NCBI GenBank assembly: GCA_964629615.1 | Contig: CAZVUD010000001.1 | Location: 90,042-154,041, forward strand | Length of the DNA: 64,000 nucleotides | Direction: 5' to 3' | DNA from: SVTX01 sp964629615 | Lineage (GTDB): Bacteria; Bacillota; Clostridia; Oscillospirales; CAG-272 | Part shown: piece by piece, positions 8,985 through 17,614 of the stretch | Position numbering within the stretch: position 1 is the stretch's first letter | How the letters are laid out: every line of letters starts with the position of its first letter | The notes under the pieces: model-generated | Told to the model about the DNA's origin: nothing | The model's input: the letters and a program-made list of their open reading frames with translations, nothing else | The model's database searches: none | Program-made: the position numbers and the translations under genes

Positions 8985-9699
8985 CTCTGTTGACCACCCG
9001 TTTTATCTTTCTTATGTATACACATCCCATAAGGAGTGCTATGATAGCTCCCGCAAGCACCGATACCGCAAGCATTGTCTTTCCGCTTATCGCTTTAATT
9101 GAGAAGAGCAGCAGGAAGGTCTCTGCACAGCTGCCTATAATATATCCCTCAAAGGCGGTAACGACAAGTGTAAGTATCATAGATATTAAAAGCCGCTTTT
9201 TGTCATATGTGACACGTATATCGCTTGATGAAAACATTCCGTCCACACGTCTCAGCACAAAGCTGATATATGATGTATCGGGCGGCAAGGACGCCATCTC
9301 GGTATATCCGACGCTTCTGATATGCTCGCATACGCCTATAACATCCAAAAGCTTGCCTTTGCTGTCATACACTATAATATCGTAGCTTATACTGCGAATG
9401 TGGGGATCTATCTTGCATTTTATATATTTTCTGCCGTCCTTTTCCATTAGCACATAGCTATCCACATACCTTCTGTAGCGAAGCTCGGGAAAATATCTTA
9501 TCGCCCTGCCGCCGTCAAAGCGGAGCTTTCTGATACCGCGGTCGTAGGTATCACATCCGAAAAATGTGAGCGACGGCACAAAGCGCCATATCACAGCACC
9601 GACAGTATAGACATATAAAAATATGCTCACCGACAATATAAGAAATGTGACGGCATTTGAAATTATAAGCTCCAAAAGTTCTCTATTCATGCTTATCAC
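8977..9699 (-). CDS. Three-helix membrane protein of unknown function
   Basis: This protein is 240 aa from a GTG start, or 237 aa from the ATG at 9690; neither has a well-spaced ribosome site. Membrane helices lie at about residues 14-37, 170-195 and 205-228. The loop between the first and second (about 40-168) is soluble and may be a beta-sandwich like the domain of its downstream neighbour. It sits between the CvpA-like gene and the single-pass membrane gene on one transcript. The last residues are basic, which suggests a cytoplasmic C-terminus. No family is recognised. Confidence 0.55.
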   Translation of the reverse strand: MISMNRELLELIISNAVTFLILSVSIFLYVYTVGAVIWRFVPSLTFFGCDTYDRGIRKLRFDGGRAIRYFPELRYRRYVDSYVLMEKDGRKYIKCKIDPHIRSISYDIIVYDSKGKLLDVIGVCEHIRSVGYTEMASLPPDTSYISFVLRRVDGMFSSSDIRVTYDKKRLLISMILTLVVTAFEGYIIGSCAETFLLLFSIKAISGKTMLAVSVLAGAIIALLMGCVYIRKIKRVVNRDE

Positions 9700-9731
9700 A
9701 AAACCGCTTAGGTATTCTCCTTCCCCTCAAG

Positions 9732-11228
9732 TTATGTCGCATTATTCAGATTGTAGCTGTCAAAGAACTCCATGAGCCTTTCGGACGTTATATTGCCCTC
9801 TTCCTTTGAAAGCTCCTCAAGCATGCGCTCTGCCGTTACTCTCGCAACATCATCGGAAACGTCTACTCCGTAATCCTTCATATACTTCAATGCATTCTCT
9901 GTCATGACATCCAGCTTTTTCTCATCGCTCATGCCCTTCAGGTCATTGAGAGAATCCGCAAGGTCGTCCATAAGCATCTGATATTCCGTGATATTTTTCT
10001 TAAGATCATCTATGACAGATGCCACTGCATTGAGTGTCATATTGCGCACTGTCTTTTCTATATGTCTCATTCTCGGGTTGTCGTCAAGTATATCGCATAT
10101 CTTATCTATAAGCTCATTTTCGGATATGATCGCCATTATCTCCTCATAATTTCCGCTCTGCAAAATACCGCTCTCTGCCGCAAGAACATATATGCGCAAA
10201 AGAGTATCCGCATCTCTTACCACAGTCTTTGGCGTTGTGCTCGTGCAGGTATAAAGTATCTCAGACAGTAATGGCTCTATGACCTCATTTACACTTGGAA
10301 GGATGATGTCCATATACGGCTCACCAACAAGCCACTTCCCCGATGCTCCCGACAACAAGTCAGCCGAGAGCGACTTTGCTGTCTCGCTCTTTTTTATCTT
10401 TTTGGGCAGAGCAAGCAAGTCATCCATTTGATACGGCTCTGCTTCACCTATATTTTTTATGACATTTACGCCGGCTATGAGATCGGGAAGCGAATCGCGT
10501 GCGGCTCTTATCTCGCGCACGAGGGAAAATCTGTTGTCGTTTAGCGTAGATGATGATACCATTCTGTAGGTTACATTGCCGCCCAAGCAATGAAGCATAT
10601 CGGAGATGCCATCGCTTGAATATTTCTCTATCAAAAAGTCGATATCATCGCCTATTTTAACGCTTCCGCTGATCACGGGGTTTTCCTTGACGGTACAGGA
10701 CAGCTCGTGCGCACAGTTGAGCGTTCCCGTGATCGGTGACATTATAACGGATGAGAGTATGACACCAAATACAGCGCCTACGATAGCGCCAAGCACCTTT
10801 GAGTCGCGCATATACCACGCTGCAAGCTCACCTTCATGCTCGGATGCTCCGCCGAATTTTGACATCTTCTTTTTCAGTACGGCAGACAGAATTATGCTAA
10901 GGGTGGCATACACAAACGGCAAAACAAAAAGGAAGAGCACGGGCGTTATCGCCGCATCTATAAATGCCCACATGACATCCCCTATATTCGCAAGCTGCTT
11001 TTCAATTTCTACCATAAAGTCGGTATCTTCAAGAAGCTCATAGATAAGATCGGTTATGGCATTGGATGCCAAAAAGGATATAAGTGCCGTTATCAAAATG
11101 GCACATATAAGCTTTGCCGACCGTATCAACGAATCGTATATTCCGCGACTGTATCCCCGACATGCCCCCACAAGGACACACATCAGGGTAAGGATCAGAA
11201 CAAATGCGGAGATGAGGGTAATGGTCAT
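9732..11228 (-). CDS. CvpA-like multi-helix membrane protein with long helical C-terminal domain
   Basis: This is a 498-aa protein. The first about 170 residues carry four hydrophobic segments with a glycine-rich G..RGYSRGIYDSLIR segment after the first helix, like CvpA (colicin V production) family proteins, which are normally 160-220 aa. The remaining about 320 residues are mostly helical and polar, with no motif I can name. An AGGAGG ribosome site precedes the ATG. It is the first gene of the minus-strand operon and has its own sigma-A-type promoter. The family call is moderate and rests on the N-terminal region only. Confidence 0.5.
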   Translation of the reverse strand: MTITLISAFVLILTLMCVLVGACRGYSRGIYDSLIRSAKLICAILITALISFLASNAITDLIYELLEDTDFMVEIEKQLANIGDVMWAFIDAAITPVLFLFVLPFVYATLSIILSAVLKKKMSKFGGASEHEGELAAWYMRDSKVLGAIVGAVFGVILSSVIMSPITGTLNCAHELSCTVKENPVISGSVKIGDDIDFLIEKYSSDGISDMLHCLGGNVTYRMVSSSTLNDNRFSLVREIRAARDSLPDLIAGVNVIKNIGEAEPYQMDDLLALPKKIKKSETAKSLSADLLSGASGKWLVGEPYMDIILPSVNEVIEPLLSEILYTCTSTTPKTVVRDADTLLRIYVLAAESGILQSGNYEEIMAIISENELIDKICDILDDNPRMRHIEKTVRNMTLNAVASVIDDLKKNITEYQMLMDDLADSLNDLKGMSDEKKLDVMTENALKYMKDYGVDVSDDVARVTAERMLEELSKEEGNITSERLMEFFDSYNLNNAT

Positions 11229-11301
11229 TTATATACTCCTCCTTACGATGTATTCAACATAAAGTAAATATATTTTAAAATGATAAGTTATTATCAACTC
11301 G

Positions 11302-11330
11302 ATTATATCACATATTATTAATAAAGTAAA
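11302..11330 (-). promoter_or_regulatory. Sigma-A promoter for the CvpA-like/AAA+ operon
   Basis: On the minus strand TTTACT is followed after 17 nt by TATAAT. It points into the 9732..11228 gene and lies about 75 bp upstream of its start. Confidence 0.6.
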
Positions 11331-11429
11331 GTTATATTGTATATTTGTTACAAAAGCTATACCAAAAATTTACATACTGACAACATTTTCCTTACTTAAT
11401 ATACATTTGATATATCCTGCCGTATGCAC

Positions 11430-11458
11430 TTGACAAAGTCGCTCTTTTGTAGTATGAT
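11430..11458 (+). promoter_or_regulatory. Sigma-A promoter for the YidC-fusion gene
   Basis: TTGACA, 17 nt, TATGAT. It leaves a leader of about 115 nt before the ATG at 11579. With the opposite promoter it occupies the divergent intergenic region 11229-11578; no other element is visible there. Confidence 0.7.
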
Positions 11459-11578
11459 ATAAACGGCGTTTTTTGCGCGATGAAAAATCAAATGACCTTT
11501 TAAGCAGAATATCACCGACAGCTATTTTGTCGGAGATATCTATGACTGAAATTTAAATAAAAGGATAGGATACAAAAC

Positions 11579-13678
11579 ATGGATAGCATAATGTATTATA
11601 TATGTATTCCGTTTGGAATACTTATGAAATGGTGCTGGCAGATAGTAGGCAATTACGGTGTTGCCATAATACTCTTCACCCTTGCCACAAAGCTCGTGCT
11701 TCTCCCCTTCTCTGTATGGATACACAAAAACTCCATAAACATGATAAAGATACAGCCTGCCGTTAATTTTCTGAAGGCTGATCACTACGGAGATATGGAC
11801 ACCTTCGCAGACGAGCAGTCAAAGCTCTTCAAAAAAGAAAAATATCACCCGATGCTCTCCCTCATCCCCCTGCTCTTGCAGATACTTCTGCTTTTGGCAG
11901 TGGTGGAGATCATATACCACCCTCTGCAATATCTGTTTTCCATCGACACCGAAAGCATACGCGCTGTGGGTGCGCACATAGGCTCTGATCTTGCAAGCTC
12001 GTCATATCAGCTTGAGATAATTGAGGCGGTGAAAGCAGGTCTGATCACTAAGGATACAGTTATTGGCGGCGTGTCACAGCAGGCTCTCACAGCGATAGTT
12101 GACAATTCCATTGCATTCAATGGCGACCTCTTTGGGCTCAATCTCTCGACAGTTCCCTCAAGCGTATGGGGAATATATATACTCATGCCCGTAATAGCAG
12201 GTCTTTCATCCCTTATAATGTGCATAACTCAGAACCTCTCGAACGTTATACAGCATGAGCAAGGTGCATTCAGCAAATACGGACTCACGGTAATATCCGT
12301 CGGAATATCCCTCTATCTCGGAATAGGTGTTCCCGCAGGTATTGCCATATATTGGACGGCAAGCAACATCTTCTCCATCATACAGATGTATATCCTCAAT
12401 TTTGTGATAAACCCCAAAAAATATGTCGACTACGAGCAGCTTGAATTAAGCCGCAAGGCGCTTGCCGACATAGAAAAGCTTGAGGAGGGCAAAAAGAACG
12501 ATCCCGATTACAAAAAGAACAAGGCGCGCGAAAAGAAGGACTACAAAAAATTCTTCTCCATAGTAAACAAGCACCTTGTGATATACTCCGAAAAGAGCGG
12601 ATTTTATAAGTATTTTGAAGCTCTTATAGGTGAGCTTCTTAAGCGCTCCAACATAACGGTCCATTACATCACCAACGACCCAAACGATATCATATTTGAA
12701 ATAGCAAAGACCGAGCCTCGCATCAAGCCATACTACATCGGACTCAAAAAGATGATACCGCTCATGATGAAGCTGGAAGCTGACATAGTTGTCATGACAA
12801 CTCCAGATCTTGACAAGTTCTATATCAAGCGCTCCATAATGAAAAAGGATATAGAATACATCTATGTTCCCCACGATATGATGAGCATACACATGGGATT
12901 CCGTGAGGGCGCGCTTGACGCATTCGACACCATATTCTGCGCAGGTCCTCACGTTGAAGCTGAGGTAAGAACTACCGAAAAGGTATATTCTCTGCCCGAG
13001 AAGACCTGCTTCCATTTCGGCTATCCCTTTGCCGACAAGCTGATCGAGGCAGGAGAAAAGGAACGCCGTGAGCATGTAGAGCGGAGTGTTAAGGAAGTAT
13101 TGATAGCTCCCTCGTGGCAGGAGGACAATCTTCTTGATTCCTGCATAGACACGCTCATAGCGCAATTGTATTGCGACAAGTATCACATAACCGTGCGTCC
13201 CCACCCCGAATATGTCAAGAGATATCCGAACCGCATGAATGCTATATGCGAAAAATATTCAAGCATGGTGGGAGAGAAGCTCACATTTGAGCTTGACTTC
13301 TCGGCAAACCGCTCTGTCTATTCATCCGATATACTTATCACGGACTGGTCGGGCATTGCGCTGGAATTTACCTTTGCGACAAAGCGTCCTGCACTCTATA
13401 TAAACACAAAAATGAAGTGCATGAACGAAAATTGGGAGAAGATAGGCATCACCCCATGTGAGATATCGCTTCGCGATACCGTGGGAATATCTCTTGATAT
13501 GGACAAGCTTTCAGAATGCAGAGAAGCACTTGAAAAGCTGCTGTCAAACGGTGAAGAATACGAAAAGATAATCACGGACACGCTTGCTTCTCACCTTTAT
13601 AACATAGGCTGTGCCGCAGAGCACGGTTCTGAGTACATTCTCAATTCCCTTGTTGCCAAAAGGAAAGCAAACAAATAA
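11579..13678 (+). CDS. YidC/Oxa1-like domain fused to CDP-glycerol glycerophosphotransferase domain
   Basis: This is a 699-aa protein. Residues 1-290 follow the YidC/Oxa1 insertase layout: an amphipathic start, a helix ending in LVLLPFSVW, a cytoplasmic loop with IQPAVNFLK, a helical hairpin, and three further helices. The conserved groove Arg of YidC (usually IRL..LP) is Lys38 here. A charged linker (about 295-330) leads to residues 335-690, which match the CDP-glycerol glycerophosphotransferase fold of teichoic-acid polymerases: VPHD...HMGF, RPHPE, and LITDWSGIALEF. The fusion would tether a wall- or lipoteichoic-acid-type transferase to the membrane. An AAGGATAGG ribosome site supports the start. 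Whether the YidC half still inserts proteins is unknown. Confidence 0.85.
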   Translation: MDSIMYYICIPFGILMKWCWQIVGNYGVAIILFTLATKLVLLPFSVWIHKNSINMIKIQPAVNFLKADHYGDMDTFADEQSKLFKKEKYHPMLSLIPLLLQILLLLAVVEIIYHPLQYLFSIDTESIRAVGAHIGSDLASSSYQLEIIEAVKAGLITKDTVIGGVSQQALTAIVDNSIAFNGDLFGLNLSTVPSSVWGIYILMPVIAGLSSLIMCITQNLSNVIQHEQGAFSKYGLTVISVGISLYLGIGVPAGIAIYWTASNIFSIIQMYILNFVINPKKYVDYEQLELSRKALADIEKLEEGKKNDPDYKKNKAREKKDYKKFFSIVNKHLVIYSEKSGFYKYFEALIGELLKRSNITVHYITNDPNDIIFEIAKTEPRIKPYYIGLKKMIPLMMKLEADIVVMTTPDLDKFYIKRSIMKKDIEYIYVPHDMMSIHMGFREGALDAFDTIFCAGPHVEAEVRTTEKVYSLPEKTCFHFGYPFADKLIEAGEKERREHVERSVKEVLIAPSWQEDNLLDSCIDTLIAQLYCDKYHITVRPHPEYVKRYPNRMNAICEKYSSMVGEKLTFELDFSANRSVYSSDILITDWSGIALEFTFATKRPALYINTKMKCMNENWEKIGITPCEISLRDTVGISLDMDKLSECREALEKLLSNGEEYEKIITDTLASHLYNIGCAAEHGSEYILNSLVAKRKANK

Positions 13679-13691
13679 CAGAGATTTTATT

Positions 13692-13736
13692 AACAGACTG
13701 TTTCCGAAATTTGAAAACAGTCTGTCTTTTCTTTTC
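13692..13736 (+). terminator. Intrinsic terminator after the YidC-fusion gene
   Basis: An 11-bp stem (ACAGACTGTTT with its complement) is followed by a T-rich run, CTTTTCTTTT. Confidence 0.75.
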
Positions 13737-13762
13737 AATATTGTAAACAATAAGCTATCGGC

Positions 13763-13791
13763 TTGACAATGCGGTACAAATATGATACAAT
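13763..13791 (+). promoter_or_regulatory. Sigma-A promoter for the small membrane protein
   Basis: TTGACA, 17 nt, TACAAT, about 45 bp upstream of the ATG at 13836. Confidence 0.7.
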
Positions 13792-13835
13792 ATTATATAA
13801 CCTATTTTATTATAATGAGAGAAAGGTACATTGAC

Positions 13836-14063
13836 ATGAACTTTTTAGGACAGATAGTTCCGATAAAGTGCTACCTCGATCCGTCTGCGGCAAGCATACT
13901 TGTAACATCCATAACAGGTATTGCCATCGCTGTCGGCGCTACGGTAGTTATTCTGGTAAGAAAAGCTAAGAAAAAAGTGGCAAAAGCCCTCCACATCGAT
14001 GAAAACGCAAACAAAGAAGTGGAAGATGACATAGTTATAAACGACACTGACAGTAACAGCTGA
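13836..14063 (+). CDS. Small single-pass membrane protein
   Basis: This is a 75-aa protein starting at the ATG with a GAGAAAGG ribosome site; an upstream in-frame ATG lies too close to the promoter to be used. One membrane helix (about residues 18-40, rich in Ile, Val, Ala and Gly) is followed by a basic patch (RKAKKKVAKAL) and an acidic tail (EVEDD, TDSNS), so the tail should be cytoplasmic. It has its own promoter and terminator between the YidC fusion and the ABC importer. Function is unknown; a helper of the membrane transferase is only a guess from position. Confidence 0.6.
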   Translation: MNFLGQIVPIKCYLDPSAASILVTSITGIAIAVGATVVILVRKAKKKVAKALHIDENANKEVEDDIVINDTDSNS

Positions 14064-14076
14064 CTATAATACGTTC

Positions 14077-14132
14077 AAAAAACACAAAATACACTCTCTT
14101 TTCGAACAGAGAGTATATTTTGCGTGTTTTTT
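14077..14132 (+). terminator. Intrinsic terminator after the small membrane protein
   Basis: A long imperfect hairpin (AAAACAC...ACTCTC pairing with GAGAGT...GTGTTTT) ends in six T residues. The importer genes therefore probably have a promoter of their own. Confidence 0.75.
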
Positions 14133-14140
14133 GCGCCTAT

Positions 14141-14168
14141 TTGATATCTCAGCGTTCAGAATTACAAC
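14141..14168 (+). promoter_or_regulatory. Possible weak promoter for the ABC importer operon
   Basis: TTGATA, 16 nt, TACAAC. This is the best match between the terminator and the start at 14207, but it is weaker than the other promoters in the window. Confidence 0.35.
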
Positions 14169-14206
14169 AAAAAAATCTTTTTTTGAACATGAAAGGAAAA
14201 GAAAAA

Positions 14207-15208
14207 ATGAAAAAAACATTCAGACAGGCGATATGCCTTATGCTCGGTGTAATACTTTCGCTCGGAAGCTTATGCTTGCTTTCATCATGCGGTAAAAATG
14301 ATGAAAAGATAATCATTTATACAAGCTCCGAGGATTACATCGTTGAATTCATGCAAAAAAAGCTGGATGAAAAATTTCCCGAGCTTGACATCGTAATTGA
14401 ATACAAGCCCACGGGAGATCACGCCGCCATACTCAAGAGCGCAGGCAAGAACGCAGGCTGTCACATCTCACATGATATCGAATACACATATGCCGAGCAG
14501 ATCTCGGCAAACGGCACATTTGCCGATCTTAAGGACATAGTTGATTTTGGCGCATATTCCGACGATGTCGTAAGGAGCACTTATTTTGCCCCTGAGATAC
14601 GCAACGGCGGTGCAGTTATACTCAACATGGAGGTCATAAGAGAAAAAGGTCTTGATGTTCCCACATCCTATGAGGATCTTCTTGATCCCCAATACAAGGG
14701 ACTTATATCCATGCCAAACCCCAAGGCTTCGGGCACAGGCTACATGTTCCTTCTCTCCCTTATAAACGCGTGGGGCGAGGAAAAGGCATTTGAATATTTT
14801 GACAAGCTCTCCGAAAACATCCTCTCCTTTACATCATCAGGCTCAGGTCCTGTAAACGCGCTCGTCGGCAAGGAGGTCGCAGTTGGTCTCGGAATGACCT
14901 ATACCGCAGCAAAGAAGATAGCTGACGGCGAGGATCTTAAGATAGTATACTTCAATGAGGGTTCTCCCTTCTCGCTTTACGGCATGTCCATCATTTCAGG
15001 ATATGAAACAAATGAAGCCGTGCTTGAGGTATTCAAATATCTCGTCGGCGATCTTAACAAAGAAAAGAACGAGCTCTTCGGCCCTGAAAAGCTGTATAAG
15101 GATCTCGATTTCAAGGTGGAAAATTACCCTGAAAACATAGTATACGCAAATATGGAAAATGACACACCCGAGAGAAAAGAACAGATACTCTCAAAATGGA
15201 ATCACTGA
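14207..15208 (+). CDS. ABC importer substrate-binding lipoprotein (iron/2-aminoethylphosphonate type)
   Basis: This is a 333-aa protein. A basic N-terminus, a hydrophobic core and the lipobox LSSC put the lipidated cysteine at residue 28. The mature part starts with KIIIYTSS and contains a YEDLLDPQYKG...PNPKASGTGY block characteristic of the AfuA/FbpA/PhnS-like class of binding proteins. The start is set by GAAAGGA before the ATG; a longer in-frame extension upstream has no leader-like features. It overlaps the ATPase gene by 13 bp. Substrate cannot be read from sequence: iron, phosphorylated sugars and 2-aminoethylphosphonate are all used by relatives. The linked cytidylyltransferase favours an aminoalkyl compound. 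Confidence 0.8.
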   Translation: MKKTFRQAICLMLGVILSLGSLCLLSSCGKNDEKIIIYTSSEDYIVEFMQKKLDEKFPELDIVIEYKPTGDHAAILKSAGKNAGCHISHDIEYTYAEQISANGTFADLKDIVDFGAYSDDVVRSTYFAPEIRNGGAVILNMEVIREKGLDVPTSYEDLLDPQYKGLISMPNPKASGTGYMFLLSLINAWGEEKAFEYFDKLSENILSFTSSGSGPVNALVGKEVAVGLGMTYTAAKKIADGEDLKIVYFNEGSPFSLYGMSIISGYETNEAVLEVFKYLVGDLNKEKNELFGPEKLYKDLDFKVENYPENIVYANMENDTPERKEQILSKWNH

Positions 15209-16017
15209 TAATGGAAAATATTAAGCTTAGGATAAAGGATCTTACAAAGACCTATGGTAAAAGATCCGGTACACTCGCTCTCGATCATGTATCATTTGAT
15301 GTATATGAAGGAGAGTTCCTCTCAATACTCGGTCCGTCAGGATGCGGCAAGACAACGCTCTTGCGCATACTTATAGGGCTTTGCGAGGCAAGCGAGGGCT
15401 CTGTTGTGCTCGACGGCACCGACATAACAAATTTTCATCCCTCAAAGCGCTCTATGGGCATAGTTTTTCAAAACTATGCGCTGTTTGAGAACATGACCGT
15501 AAAGGAAAACATAACCTATGCCGCCAACATCAAGGCAAAAAAGGACAAAAGCGCCACATCGGCTGAAATATCCGAAAGAGCCGATACGATGATGCAGATG
15601 CTGGGCATTCTTGAGCATGCAAACAAATATCCCTCTGCCCTCTCGGGCGGTCAAATGCAGAGAGTTGCCATTGCGCGCACTCTGATACACAATCCAAAGA
15701 TCATGCTGTTTGACGAGCCTATGAGCGCGCTTGATGTGGCAACGCGCCTCCAACTCAGAGATCTCATAAAGCAGATACAGCGCGATTTTAAAACCACCAT
15801 GATATATATAACTCACGACCAAGAGGAAGCCTTTGCAATATCAGACCGCATAATCGTGATGGACAATGCAAGAATAGCTCAGATAGACACTCCGAAAAAC
15901 ATAATAAAGCATCCTTCATGCGATTATGTAAAGAGCTTTGTCGTAGACAATCTGAAAAAGAAGATATCCTCTCTTGAGCAGTTCATATCATGCGAAGAGG
16001 ACTCTGATAATGAATAA
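15196..16017 (+). CDS. ABC importer ATPase
   Basis: This is a 273-aa protein with Walker A GPSGCGKT (46-53), signature LSGGQ, Walker B IMLFDEP and the H-loop ITHDQEEA, as in PotA/FbpC-type importer ATPases. The C-terminal regulatory domain of longer homologues (about 350 aa) is missing. Translation may start at 15196 or at the second Met (15211), just after the upstream stop. It overlaps the lipoprotein gene by 13 bp and the permease gene by 8 bp, so the three importer genes are one transcript. It powers uptake through the fused permease. Confidence 0.9.
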   Translation: MESLIMENIKLRIKDLTKTYGKRSGTLALDHVSFDVYEGEFLSILGPSGCGKTTLLRILIGLCEASEGSVVLDGTDITNFHPSKRSMGIVFQNYALFENMTVKENITYAANIKAKKDKSATSAEISERADTMMQMLGILEHANKYPSALSGGQMQRVAIARTLIHNPKIMLFDEPMSALDVATRLQLRDLIKQIQRDFKTTMIYITHDQEEAFAISDRIIVMDNARIAQIDTPKNIIKHPSCDYVKSFVVDNLKKKISSLEQFISCEEDSDNE

Positions 16018-17611
16018 GATCAAGCACAAGGCTTCCTTCAGCCTTCCCGTCAAAATAGCCATTGCCCTTATACTTTTATTGTTGGTAGCATATCCGATAA
16101 TCAGGATGTTCTCTCTTATGACGCCAAAGGATATAAAAGATGTATTCTCATCTCCTCAGTTTCCCGAGGCGCTTAAGAACTCTGTTGTTTTATCGCTTAT
16201 ATCAACAGTCATAGTGATCATACTTTCATACATCCTCTCATATTTCATGGTGAGAGCCAATGTAAAGTGCAAAAAGCTTTTGCACATGCTCATAATTCTC
16301 CCCATGCTCATACCCTCCATATCTCACGGTATGGGACTTATAATTCTTTTCGGCGGAAACGGGATCATAAAAAATCTGCTCGGACTGTCGGGCACGATAT
16401 ACGGATCTGTCGGAATTGTTGCAGGCTCTGTTCTGTACGCATTTCCCGTAGCATATATAATGCTTTCCGACGTATTGAAATACGAGGATATGGGTGTATA
16501 TGAGGCGGCTGATGTGCTTGGAATAAGCAGACCGCGCCAATTTCTGCGCATATCCCTTCCGTATATGAAAAAGCCGCTCATTGCCGCCGCATTCTCGACA
16601 TTCTCCATGATAGTTACCGATTACGGCGTGCCACTCATGGTAGGCGGCAAGACAAAGACTCTCTCACTTATAATGTACGAGGACGTAATAGGTCAGCTCA
16701 ACTTTGCAAAGGGCGGAGTGTACGGAGCAGTCCTCCTTATCCCTGCCATCATTGCATTCGTGACCGATATCATAAACAAGGATCGCAAGAGCACCTCCTT
16801 CATCCGAAAGGACATATCAAAAAAGCGCCCATTGGCGGACACTGTGGCTACGGTCTTCTGTGTTGCTGTATCCATTCTTGCAGTACTGCCCATAATCTCC
16901 TTTGCAGTGCTGGCTTTTGCAAGCTCATATCCCCGCGACATGAGCTTTACCTTAAGCAACGTATTTAATACATTCAGGCGCGGCGGAGATGACTACCTTA
17001 TAAATTCGCTCGTAATGTCACTTATAACCGCACTTGTGGGCTCTTGCCTTGCGTACATAACGGCATATCTCACACAGCGCATGCGCTCCTCCCTGTCAAA
17101 TGTTATACACCTTACCGTGCTTACATTCATGGCTATCCCCGGAATAGTGCTCGGTCTTTCATACGCAATGACCTTTTCGGGCAGTGCGATATACGGAACC
17201 ATGTTTATCCTCATAATGGTCAACACGGCGCATTTTATCTCTTCTCCGTATCTTATGATGTACAATTCCTTTGGCAAGATGAATGAAAATTTAGAGGCTG
17301 TCGGAGATACCCTCGGTGTCAGCCGCATACGCATGATAAAGGATGTGTTCATCCCACAGAATATCGGAACGCTTTGCGAAATGTTCTCATACCTGTTTGT
17401 CAACTGCATGATGACCATATCGGCAGTATCCTTCCTGTCAAACATTGACACAAAGCCGATATCTCTTATGATAAATCAATTTGAAGCACAAACGCAATAC
17501 GAATGCGCGGCTGTGGTATCACTGCTCATTCTTGTATGCAATATACTCATGAAGCTTATAGTGGGCGGCATCAAGCACGCGGCAGACAAAAAAAGCAGAA
17601 AGGCAATATAA
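16010..17611 (+). CDS. ABC importer permease, two fused permease domains
   Basis: This is a 533-aa protein with about twelve hydrophobic segments in two halves, joined near residue 260. Each half carries a binding-protein-dependent permease (EAA-type) loop, YEAADVLGISRPRQF in the first and LEAVGDTLGVSRIRM in the second. This is the fused ThiP/AfuB/PhnU-like arrangement. The start is the ATG at 16010, with GAAGAGG ahead of it and an 8-bp overlap with the ATPase gene. It forms the channel for the substrate delivered by the lipoprotein. It lies 3 bp upstream of the cytidylyltransferase gene. Confidence 0.88.
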   Translation: MNKIKHKASFSLPVKIAIALILLLLVAYPIIRMFSLMTPKDIKDVFSSPQFPEALKNSVVLSLISTVIVIILSYILSYFMVRANVKCKKLLHMLIILPMLIPSISHGMGLIILFGGNGIIKNLLGLSGTIYGSVGIVAGSVLYAFPVAYIMLSDVLKYEDMGVYEAADVLGISRPRQFLRISLPYMKKPLIAAAFSTFSMIVTDYGVPLMVGGKTKTLSLIMYEDVIGQLNFAKGGVYGAVLLIPAIIAFVTDIINKDRKSTSFIRKDISKKRPLADTVATVFCVAVSILAVLPIISFAVLAFASSYPRDMSFTLSNVFNTFRRGGDDYLINSLVMSLITALVGSCLAYITAYLTQRMRSSLSNVIHLTVLTFMAIPGIVLGLSYAMTFSGSAIYGTMFILIMVNTAHFISSPYLMMYNSFGKMNENLEAVGDTLGVSRIRMIKDVFIPQNIGTLCEMFSYLFVNCMMTISAVSFLSNIDTKPISLMINQFEAQTQYECAAVVSLLILVCNILMKLIVGGIKHAADKKSRKAI

Positions 17612-17614
17612 AAA

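Noticed and set aside
12446..13204. 252-aa minus-strand open frame
   Set aside because: Antisense to the well-supported YidC-transferase gene; composition and lack of motifs mark it as a shadow frame.
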